A stretch of 7,509 nt of DNA. Source: TMED23 sp964639965 (lineage in GTDB: Bacteria; Pseudomonadota; Alphaproteobacteria; Rhodospirillales; UBA2165). This document shows positions 1 through 5,921 of the stretch, one piece after another. Every line of letters starts with the position of its first letter. Position 1 is the stretch's first letter. The position numbers and the translations under genes are program-made. Under the pieces are notes generated by a model that worked only from the letters and a program-made list of their open reading frames with translations, was not told the DNA's origin and did not search any database. The stretch is taken from assembly GCA_964639965.1 (NCBI GenBank), contig CAZXGI010000100.1, positions 1 to 7,509 of the forward strand. The letters are read 5' to 3'.

Positions 1-683
1 AGCACATCCGCATAGGTATGAATTAACTGATCCGGGACCTCGCCAATATCGCGAAGATTATCGCAGGTGCGATCATCCAAGAAATAGGTTAACACCGGAT
101 CATCAATCTGAATGTATCGGCAGCCCAGCTTTTCAAGTCCGGCAATTTCATCTTGATAAAATTTAACCACATCGTTCCAGAATTGCGACATTTCCGGATA
201 GGCCAAGGTGCTGATTTTTTGGCGACCACTATGAAAGTGAATGCGTGTCGGCGAAGGAATAGTTATTTTGGGCGTTTTTGACGTAAAATCGGAGAGAGTT
301 GTGTAATCCCGTGCCATCAAAATTCTGTCGTGATGAATTTTATTAGTGGTTTCAACGATCAATGGCACGTAACCTGAGCCTTTGTTATCACCGGTCTTAA
401 ATTCTGCGCCGATATCGGGTTCAGTAATTTTAATGCCGTTGATTTGCCGGATAAAATCGATCCACCAGTTTTCTCTGCGAAATTCACCATCAGTTATAAC
501 ATTCAGTCCCACATTTTCTTGAATTTTAACGGCCTCTCGAATGGCGTCATCTTCCAGTCTTTGCAATTCATTGTGGCTGATTTCGCCGGCTTTCCATTTG
601 AGTCGGGCTTCGAGCAGGCTTTGCGGTCGCAAAAGACTGCCGACGTGGTCGGCGTGAAAAAATGGAATGCCAGTGCTACTCAT
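1..683 (-). CDS. Core-MetE-like (COG0620, YxjG/YxjH type) methyltransferase, C-terminus outside the window
   Basis: The frame is open from the ATG at 683 to the window edge and gives 227 residues with no stop. Seen: VGSLLRP at residues 14-20, TDGE at 64-67 followed by RRENWW, IPSPT at 142-146 and QIDDP at 192-196. These are landmarks of the C-terminal catalytic barrel of cobalamin-independent methionine synthase. The protein starts directly with this barrel, so it is a single-domain 'core MetE' homologue rather than the two-domain enzyme of about 750 residues. The family uses a zinc-bound thiol as methyl or alkyl acceptor. The zinc ligands lie in the C-terminal half, which is not visible here. 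Relatives include methionine synthases and coenzyme-M alkyltransferases, so the substrate cannot be named. AGGAGA at 689-694 sits 5 bases before the ATG and supports this start. It is the last visible gene of the GC-richer four-gene run, 15 bases after the previous stop. Confidence 0.88.
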   Translation of the reverse strand, partial: MSSTGIPFFHADHVGSLLRPQSLLEARLKWKAGEISHNELQRLEDDAIREAVKIQENVGLNVITDGEFRRENWWIDFIRQINGIKITEPDIGAEFKTGDNKGSGYVPLIVETTNKIHHDRILMARDYTTLSDFTSKTPKITIPSPTRIHFHSGRQKISTLAYPEMSQFWNDVVKFYQDEIAGLEKLGCRYIQIDDPVLTYFLDDRTCDNLRDIGEVPDQLIHTYADV

Positions 684-698
684 TGTGTTCTCCTGAAT

Positions 699-1262
699 TT
701 AGATTTCTTGCACCCGATACTGTAAGGTGAGTTTCCGTGAAAGGATAGGATCTTCAATCTCTACTCTAAAATTGTCACAATGGAATTTTTTGTTCAAATT
801 CAGACCGGTCAGTATTTGGATATTGCCAAGCGGTACATCATTACTGATTGTCCCAAAAACTTCACCTACAATGCCTTCTTGAATCAATTCTTCGCCTTTC
901 AGGTTGATTGCAAAACTCCTCAAAACCAAATTTGCGACATTGTCACCAATATCGTTCATTCGCCAAGCTTGGCGGCTTATCGGCTTTATCGATGATAATC
1001 GATTAATAGGTTCATACTGGTTGCCATGGTTGGAAGCGACACTGAGCAGAGTTCCTGCTCCGGCACCGATTAAAGTAAACGCCGCATCTGGCTGCGTATT
1101 GCCACCAACTACTTGAATTTCTACATTTGTCGTGAGGCGGTCGATGGGTGTCGCCGCGGTTTCTTCCCCTTTCAAAATTAACAGATGATCAAGCAATACA
1201 TCCGGTGTCGAAACATTGTCGAGGTTGTGGACATGTGGACGATATATAAAGCTGCTTGCCAT
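699..1262 (-). CDS. Hypothetical protein, 187 residues, family not recognised
   Basis: I do not recognise this protein. It has no signal peptide and no membrane segment. It alternates short hydrophobic strands with polar turns, suggesting a beta-rich cytoplasmic fold. Features seen are an N-terminal YRPHVHNLDN stretch (residues 7-16), a small-residue segment LIGAGAGTLLSVAS near residue 65, and a single cysteine near the C-terminus in FHCDNFRVE. It is very probably a real gene. It fills the space between two recognisable genes with gaps of 6 and 15 bases, has the same orientation and similar base composition, and forms an uninterrupted frame. The ribosome binding site is weak (GGCGGA at the very end of the upstream gene), so translation may depend on coupling to the isochorismatase-family gene. 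A role alongside the neighbouring hydrolase and methyltransferase is inferred from position only. Confidence 0.75.
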   Translation of the reverse strand: MASSFIYRPHVHNLDNVSTPDVLLDHLLILKGEETAATPIDRLTTNVEIQVVGGNTQPDAAFTLIGAGAGTLLSVASNHGNQYEPINRLSSIKPISRQAWRMNDIGDNVANLVLRSFAINLKGEELIQEGIVGEVFGTISNDVPLGNIQILTGLNLNKKFHCDNFRVEIEDPILSRKLTLQYRVQEI

Positions 1263-1268
1263 CGATGC

Positions 1269-1946
1269 TTATTCCGCCAACAGGGTGTTTATACAGTCAT
1301 CGACTGTTCGGACATCACCAAAGCTTTGCCAGATTGTGGTGAGGCCGGCCAAATGATCTTCATCATAACGGGCGGCATTCGCATCTGATACCATCACGGT
1401 CCGATACCCCATCATCATGGCGTCGCGGGCCGTGGTTTCACAACAGAAATTAGTGGCGGTACCCGCGACGAAAAGGTTTTGAATACCTTTCTCCTTTAGT
1501 TGGGCGTGCAGATTGGATGAACCCTGAATGAACGCGCTGAAGCGATTTTTGAGTGTGACGATATCTTCGTCTTTAATAACTAAGTCGGCGAACATTGCGT
1601 GGCCTTCGCTGCCGTTGGTCAAACCGTTCTTATGTGCCTTCATTTTTTCTGACGTAAAAAAATAATCATGGTAAATTGGCCAATTGCTTGGGCCGTCTAT
1701 TTCGTTAGCGACGGTCAATTGCACCCAAGCGACAACCCCGCCTTTGCTCCGCACGGCATCGGCTAAGTGGTTAATGTTAGGGCAAATGCTGATGGCCGTC
1801 TCAACTTCGGCAACGAAAAAGTTCTGCATATCGATGACGACCAACGCGGTTTTTGTGGGATCGAATTTATCAAAGACATACAATTTTCCCCGTTTCGCCA
1901 TAATTCTTTCAATGACGTAATTCGGCACTTCAATTTTATGTGGCAT
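1269..1946 (-). CDS. Isochorismatase-family cysteine hydrolase
   Basis: 225 residues, the usual length for this family of alpha/beta cysteine hydrolases, which cleave amide or enol-ether bonds in small molecules (nicotinamidase, N-carbamoylsarcosine amidase, ureidoacrylate amidase RutB, biuret hydrolase, isochorismatase). The catalytic triad is visible: Asp39 in VVIDMQN, Lys133 in TLKNRFSAF and Cys168 in GTATNFCCETTARDA, just after the segment expected to hold the cis-peptide. Cys169 is an unusual second cysteine next to the nucleophile. The RutB-like spacing and the TNxCxET-ARDA signature favour an amidohydrolase over a true isochorismatase, but the substrate is not predictable. The frame also has an ATG at 1991, giving 15 extra residues that overlap the upstream gene. 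I prefer 1946 because a strong Shine-Dalgarno lies just before it and because family proteins begin near here. It is cytoplasmic and lies 16 bases after the propeller gene and 6 before the hypothetical gene. Confidence 0.9.
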   Translation of the reverse strand: MPHKIEVPNYVIERIMAKRGKLYVFDKFDPTKTALVVIDMQNFFVAEVETAISICPNINHLADAVRSKGGVVAWVQLTVANEIDGPSNWPIYHDYFFTSEKMKAHKNGLTNGSEGHAMFADLVIKDEDIVTLKNRFSAFIQGSSNLHAQLKEKGIQNLFVAGTATNFCCETTARDAMMMGYRTVMVSDANAARYDEDHLAGLTTIWQSFGDVRTVDDCINTLLAE

Positions 1947-1951
1947 CGTAA

Positions 1952-1959
1952 ACCTCCCT
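1952..1959 (-). promoter_or_regulatory. Strong ribosome binding site that sets the isochorismatase-family start
   Basis: On the minus strand this reads AGGGAGGT, 5 bases before the ATG at 1946. No comparable sequence precedes the in-frame ATG at 1991, which lies inside the upstream gene. The site therefore decides the start in favour of the 225-residue protein. Confidence 0.8.
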
Positions 1960-1962
1960 AAA

Positions 1963-2949
1963 TTATTCAGCGGGTGCAGGTTGCCAGGCAATCATCCTAA
2001 TCTCACCCAATTCGCGCTTCATTTTTTTCCAATTCTCGCCGCCGTTGGTCGAGCGAAATACCTGGCCCAATATGGTATGGCAGAAAATGAGATTAGGATC
2101 TGCTGGATTGGTGGCGATCCACCAGATCGTGCTATTGACGTGACCTGGCAACCCGGCATCTTCCCAGGTTTCACCGTAATCATTGCTGCGCAACAACATG
2201 CCTGTCTCACCCGATGGTTTATCACCGACAGATAAAAACATCACACCCGAATGGTCTGCCCGGCGTTTAATACAGCGCATATAAAGCCAAGGTGCCTGAG
2301 GAATTTCATGGTGGGCCCAGCTGGCACCGTTGTCTGTGCTGCGGTGCAGTCCCTCTTCTGTAGAGCACCATATCTTACGACCACCCTCTGCCTCATCGAA
2401 AAACACCAGATTGTGGGTATCATCCGAGATCAATCCATTGTTGTGTTTTTCCCATGTTTTACCGAGATCGGAGGATTTAAAAACGCCGTCGATTTCGATG
2501 GTCGCCCAGACAGTTTCCTTATCGATTGGATCAAATTGAATAGAAGTGATCCGAGGTGTGTTGATAAAAACGCATTCCTTATTGTTACCGAGATCACATC
2601 GGGTCCAACTTAACCCGCCATTAAGTGATCTAAAGATCTCTGCCGGTCGAGTGCCCGCAAAAATAATGTCGGGATCATGTGGCGCTTGCGTGAGTTGCTG
2701 AATATGCAGCCCATCCATCGGCGACGGCACATAGTTCCAGCGGTCATCGCTTGGCGACCAGCGATAGACTCCTAGATCCGTACCGGACAACACTTCGCCA
2801 GGTCGCTTAGGATGGACGCTTATCGACCAGCAGCGGGATTCATTGTAAATCCCACCGGTCGGCGTGAAGGCACGGTCCCAACTTTCGCCGAGATCATGAC
2901 TAAACCAAACAGAGTGGCCGATTGTAGCCGCGTAGGCGGTGACTTTCAT
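1963..2949 (-). CDS. Asp-box (BNR) repeat beta-propeller protein without signal peptide
   Basis: 328 residues containing six Asp-box motifs of the S/T-x-D/N-x-G-x-x-W type, at residues 17-24 (SHDLGESW), 108-115, 159-166 (SSDLGKTW), 204-211, 255-262 (SNDYGETW) and 300-307. The last five are spaced alternately 51 and 45 residues apart. The 91-residue gap between the first two holds a degenerate box at about 63-71 (RWSPSDDRW), so seven blades are plausible. Each box ends a blade whose next strand begins with IxFxPxDPxxV-like sequence. Such propellers occur in sialidases, VPS10/sortilin domains and YCF48-like assembly factors. No sialidase arginine triad or RIP motif is evident, so sialidase activity is not supported. 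It is more likely a binding or scaffold protein. There is no leader peptide, which suggests a cytoplasmic location. The start is 8 bases after the hydrolase stop with no clear Shine-Dalgarno, so coupling is possible. The function in this cluster is unknown. Confidence 0.88.
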   Translation of the reverse strand: MKVTAYAATIGHSVWFSHDLGESWDRAFTPTGGIYNESRCWSISVHPKRPGEVLSGTDLGVYRWSPSDDRWNYVPSPMDGLHIQQLTQAPHDPDIIFAGTRPAEIFRSLNGGLSWTRCDLGNNKECVFINTPRITSIQFDPIDKETVWATIEIDGVFKSSDLGKTWEKHNNGLISDDTHNLVFFDEAEGGRKIWCSTEEGLHRSTDNGASWAHHEIPQAPWLYMRCIKRRADHSGVMFLSVGDKPSGETGMLLRSNDYGETWEDAGLPGHVNSTIWWIATNPADPNLIFCHTILGQVFRSTNGGENWKKMKRELGEIRMIAWQPAPAE

Positions 2950-2957
2950 AATTTAGG

Positions 2958-3860
2958 TTAATTCAAATATTGGTTCATAAAGTTAGTCACTTCCAATACT
3001 GATCGTTCAAAAGCCTTTTTATTGAATGCCTTAGGAAATTTTCCGATGGAGGGGTGAAATTTTTCCCGATAGTCGCCCAATTCATCGAATTTTCTATAAG
3101 CGTCTTTAAAACCAATAACTTTGATGGGTGCAGGAAAACCAGAAGATTTAAGATCGTTGTATGCTTCATCAGATTCTAAGATATCTTCTTTTCCATACAA
3201 AATCAGTATTGGTTGTTCGATTGGCCCAGTACGCTTCCATTGAGGTTTATCGATAACATATTTCAGATTTGGATAAAACGCGATTGTTGCTTTAAAGCCT
3301 CCATTTGGCAAAGACAATCTTCTTGATACCTTGTGAACAAAAAGAGCCGCTGATGCTCCCCAAGACCAACCAATCATACCTATTTTGTCTTTCTTAATAT
3401 TATTTTGTTTTGAAAGCCAGATGTATCCCGCTGCAGCATCCATAGCTCTTTGTCTTGGACTTACTTGTTGCCAGTTTCTCATTATATTGCCTCGATTGCT
3501 ATCGCTATCGTCGGTGGCGTGTTCACACAGATGACCGCGTGTACAGTAGTGATCAATAAAAAGAACAGTGTATCCCTTCTTCGACAAATCTCGAGCCCAC
3601 CAAAGCTGATAAGGAAAAATTCCACCGGCACCATGCAGAGCAACAATTGCGGGATAAGGGCCTGGTTTTGAGGGAGAAAATAATAACGCGTCTAGTTTCT
3701 TTCCATCACCTTGCATCGCTCCTTCAATTGTGATTTTTTTGCCGGCTGATACCGCTTCATCATAAGCTTTGAATGAAACCGCTAGGGCATTATTGATGTA
3801 GAATATAATTATAAATAAACAAATAATAGGAATTTTTAATGGACATATCTTAATCGGCAT
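2958..3860 (-). CDS. Exported dienelactone-hydrolase-like alpha/beta hydrolase with an altered catalytic site
   Basis: 300 residues. An N-terminal signal peptide has a hydrophobic core at about residues 10-22 and likely cleavage after NNALA (residue 27), so the protein is probably periplasmic or secreted. The fold follows the DLH family: HGAGG oxyanion region at 76-80, GYTVLFID at 96-103, nucleophile elbow GWSWG at 164-168 with Ser166 where classical DLH has Cys, and a candidate acid Asp226 in LYGKED. The family's usual AYHxFD segment is AYRKFD at 254-259, so the expected catalytic His is Arg256. His269 in KFHPSIG is the nearest possible substitute. Substrate and activity are therefore uncertain. 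GGAGAA, 6 bases upstream of the ATG at 3860, supports the start. The gene is AT-rich like the zinc cluster and unlike the propeller gene that follows after 8 bases. It has its own 206-base upstream region. Confidence 0.87.
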   Translation of the reverse strand: MPIKICPLKIPIICLFIIIFYINNALAVSFKAYDEAVSAGKKITIEGAMQGDGKKLDALLFSPSKPGPYPAIVALHGAGGIFPYQLWWARDLSKKGYTVLFIDHYCTRGHLCEHATDDSDSNRGNIMRNWQQVSPRQRAMDAAAGYIWLSKQNNIKKDKIGMIGWSWGASAALFVHKVSRRLSLPNGGFKATIAFYPNLKYVIDKPQWKRTGPIEQPILILYGKEDILESDEAYNDLKSSGFPAPIKVIGFKDAYRKFDELGDYREKFHPSIGKFPKAFNKKAFERSVLEVTNFMNQYLN

Positions 3861-4066
3861 GTTTTTCTCCAGATTCTTATTGATAATATAACTGCGGACT
3901 ACGTAGAATAATTGATATGATTTTCTAATGTCAGTTTTGATCTTAAGTTTTAGTAAGCATACAATAGTTTAGTTCAAATGTAATGAAATTAATTTCCAGG
4001 TCGAGTGTCGTCGAGGTCGCCATCTTCTTTTCTATTTGTAAAAATAAAAATTATAGGAAAGTGACT
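3861..4066. other. Intergenic region between the DUF3299 gene and the hydrolase gene
   Basis: This is the longest non-coding stretch in the window. It should hold the end of the zinc-cluster transcript and a promoter for the hydrolase gene. No convincing intrinsic terminator is visible. The palindrome ATTTTATAAAAT at 4069-4080 is pure A/T and overlaps the end of the DUF3299 gene. CTACGTAG at 3899-3906 is a short perfect palindrome. A small GC-rich patch at about 3998-4022 contains two copies of GTCGAG and stands out from its AT-rich surroundings. A promoter-like TATATT/TATTAT segment lies at about 3883-3890 with no good -35 partner. Read-through from the zinc operon cannot be excluded. Confidence 0.5.
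3880..3892. promoter_or_regulatory. Possible Zur-box-like operator overlapping a -10 candidate for the hydrolase gene
   Basis: The sequence TTGATAATATAAC matches the proteobacterial Zur-box core GTTATA-N-TATAAC at 10 of 12 defined positions. It lies 19 bases before the hydrolase ATG and overlaps the TATATT/TATTAT promoter-like segment on the minus strand, which is where a repressor would sit. The flanking bases do not extend the consensus. In AT-rich DNA such matches arise by chance, so this is only a candidate. Confidence 0.22.
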
Positions 4067-4651
4067 TTATTTTATAAAATCAAATAAATTTATGCTGGTT
4101 CTATATGGTGTCACGGACGCATTCTGAATTGAATATCCTACGTCAGCTACAATCGTAGAAACAGAATTAGCAAGGAGGATGCCAGTAATCCATTGCGGAG
4201 CCCAAATTTTATCAGCTTTTAGACCTTTGGCTGATTTAACATAAATTATCTGATTTGCGGGTGGCGGAGGTACGTGAATGCAGGCTCCTCGATAGGGAAC
4301 AAATAGAAATTCTGTCACATTATCTCCATCAAAAGCGATTGGTGAGATATAGCCGGCAATCTTTATTTCTTTATTATTTAAATCAATATTGATGTATCCG
4401 CTGTCGCCTTGCATCTCCTTCATAAACTTCATGTCGTCAAGAAAATTATCTAGTTGTTCTTTGGATCCATCAAATTCTGATATATCCGGTGTACCTTTGA
4501 CCGGTGCTTTTGTATCAAGTTTTAATTTAACCCCACGCCCTTTCGCTGGAGATAAGTCTTCCCATTCAATTACTTTGGGCTCAGCTAAAACAGTATTACT
4601 TAAACCAAATATAAAAAATATTAGTAAACTTTTAAATAAACGATTATTCAT
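4067..4651 (-). CDS. Exported DUF3299 protein, last gene of the zinc cluster
   Basis: 194 residues. A cleavable signal peptide (hydrophobic residues 9-20, likely cut after VLA at 23) predicts a periplasmic protein. The DUF3299 hallmark is clear at residues 115-138: EFLFVPYRGACIHVPPPP followed by ANQIIYV. It includes Cys124 and His126, which could bind a metal. An IAGYISPIAF strand just before it (residues 98-107) and a PQWITGILL segment (152-160) fit the family's small beta-barrel-like domain. DUF3299 genes commonly accompany MacB/LolCDE-like ABC genes and ZrgA proteins, as here. The biochemical role is not known, and metal delivery or metallation in the envelope is an inference from context. 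The gene starts 4 bases after the permease stop. GAGG at the permease end serves as ribosome binding site for the ATG at 4651. Confidence 0.88.
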   Translation of the reverse strand: MNNRLFKSLLIFFIFGLSNTVLAEPKVIEWEDLSPAKGRGVKLKLDTKAPVKGTPDISEFDGSKEQLDNFLDDMKFMKEMQGDSGYINIDLNNKEIKIAGYISPIAFDGDNVTEFLFVPYRGACIHVPPPPANQIIYVKSAKGLKADKIWAPQWITGILLANSVSTIVADVGYSIQNASVTPYRTSINLFDFIK

Positions 4652-4655
4652 AACT

Positions 4656-5921
4656 TTAACCTCGTATCATCAGCCCATCTGAAAGTGATGTCCTGTATGC
4701 TCGCAATGCTGGCACGATGCCTGCGAGAAATGCACCAACCACTATTGAGATCATGAGTATTATCTCATTCCATTGGGGTGCTGTGATCTCCATATAAAGA
4801 CCTGTGAGGTTCTCAATATGTGGCTGGATGAGAAAAAGAGTTCCATAAAGGCATAAAAAGCCTATTAGCACCCCTAGAAATGCGATTGTAGTCGCTTCCG
4901 CACTAAATAAGATGAATACCTGAATTGGTTTAGCACCAATTGCGCGCAAAATTGCCATCTCCCGTCGACGTTCATTTAAAGAAGCAAGTATGGAAATAAT
5001 CATCCCAAGTATGGCAGTAAATACAACCATAGTTGAGATAATAAGTAATGTTTTTTCCACATTTCCTATCATTGACCATAGTTGTCCGAAAATGACGCCG
5101 GGTAATATCGCAGTAATAGGCTCTTGCAGATAAGTATTAATCCATCTTTGCAATGAGAACGTCGACATTCTGGATTTAAGGCCGACGTACAACGCCGTGA
5201 CCGCTTTCGGGCTGAGGTTCATTTTACGCAAAATCTCTGGAGATTTTTTGTTATCCTTATCAGAAAAGGAGCCCGTTTCCCATCCAACATGAATTGCCTC
5301 GATAGCTTCCATGCTGACGTGAACAGCCCTATCAACAGGCGTTCCTGTGTATTCAAGAATACCTGATACCTGGAAAGGTGTGTCACCGTGATCTTGGCCT
5401 ATACTTACGGGGCCAGTGCCATGTGCAAGTACAATTTTATCACCAATTTTATAATTCAATGAATGTGCGACATCCGCTCCGAGAACAGTATCGAATAAAT
5501 CAGAGAATTTTTTCCCTTCAGTAAACCTAAGAGGTATGTTTCGGCGATATTTAAATTTTTCAAAATATTCTCTGCTTGTTCCAACTACTCTGTAACCTCT
5601 GTGGGAGTCTCCAAGAGCAATTGGAACAATCCATTTTACCTCTCGCCGCTTTTTAATGTCCATTACCGTTTTCCAGGTAACATTTGCTGTTGCGTCACCA
5701 ATGTGAAAAACTGAATACAGTAATAATTGTACGCCGCCAGTGCGTGCCCCAACGACTAAATCTGTTCCTGAAATGGTATTAATGAAACTCGCGCGCGCTG
5801 ATTTTCTTGTTTTGTCCACGCCGAGAAGTAGTAATGTAGAAACCGCAATAGATAGAATGGTCAGTATAGTCGTGAACTTTCTGTTCATTATACTTTCCCA
5901 TGCTAGGCGCAGTATAATCAT
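4656..5921 (-). CDS. FtsX/MacB-type ABC transporter permease of the zinc cluster
   Basis: 421 residues in the type VII (MacB/LolCE/FtsX) topology. One membrane helix lies at about 16-35. A large extracytoplasmic domain spans about 36-285 and includes DLVVGARTGGVQLLLYSVF after the first helix. Three C-terminal helices lie at about 290-315, 331-365 and 387-407. Between the second and third helices is the conserved cytoplasmic coupling segment NERRREMAILRAIGA (316-330), which contacts the ATPase. The protein ends in the usual ALRAYR...LSDGLMIRG. The start codon overlaps the ATPase stop as ATGA (5918-5921), a sign of translational coupling and equal expression of the two subunits. Proteins of this class usually work on envelope substrates by mechanotransmission rather than importing ions. 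A role in zinc handling comes from the neighbours zur, zrgA and the DUF3299 gene, not from the permease itself. Confidence 0.92.
   Translation of the reverse strand: MIILRLAWESIMNRKFTTILTILSIAVSTLLLLGVDKTRKSARASFINTISGTDLVVGARTGGVQLLLYSVFHIGDATANVTWKTVMDIKKRREVKWIVPIALGDSHRGYRVVGTSREYFEKFKYRRNIPLRFTEGKKFSDLFDTVLGADVAHSLNYKIGDKIVLAHGTGPVSIGQDHGDTPFQVSGILEYTGTPVDRAVHVSMEAIEAIHVGWETGSFSDKDNKKSPEILRKMNLSPKAVTALYVGLKSRMSTFSLQRWINTYLQEPITAILPGVIFGQLWSMIGNVEKTLLIISTMVVFTAILGMIISILASLNERRREMAILRAIGAKPIQVFILFSAEATTIAFLGVLIGFLCLYGTLFLIQPHIENLTGLYMEITAPQWNEIILMISIVVGAFLAGIVPALRAYRTSLSDGLMIRG

Noticed and set aside
444..725. Plus-strand open frame of 93 codons
   Set aside because: It is antisense to the MetE-like gene, which carries clear family motifs. 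Its protein looks like random translation.
1947..1991. Longer isochorismatase-family protein starting at 1991
   Set aside because: It would add 15 atypical residues and overlap the propeller gene by 29 bases. The strong AGGGAGGT site directly precedes the ATG at 1946.
2251..2613. Plus-strand open frame of 120 codons
   Set aside because: It lies wholly antisense to the Asp-box propeller gene, whose repeat motifs prove that the minus frame is coding. No ribosome binding site or recognisable protein.
1963..2949. Sialidase annotation for the Asp-box protein
   Set aside because: Asp boxes alone are shared by many propellers. No RIP motif or arginine triad was seen, and there is no signal peptide.
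3899..3906. Perfect palindrome CTACGTAG as an operator
   Set aside because: Eight bases with no extension or second copy nearby. Expected by chance at this scale.
4069..4080. Palindrome ATTTTATAAAAT at the end of the DUF3299 gene as a terminator
   Set aside because: The stem would be A/T only, it overlaps the stop codon, and it has no GC-rich core.
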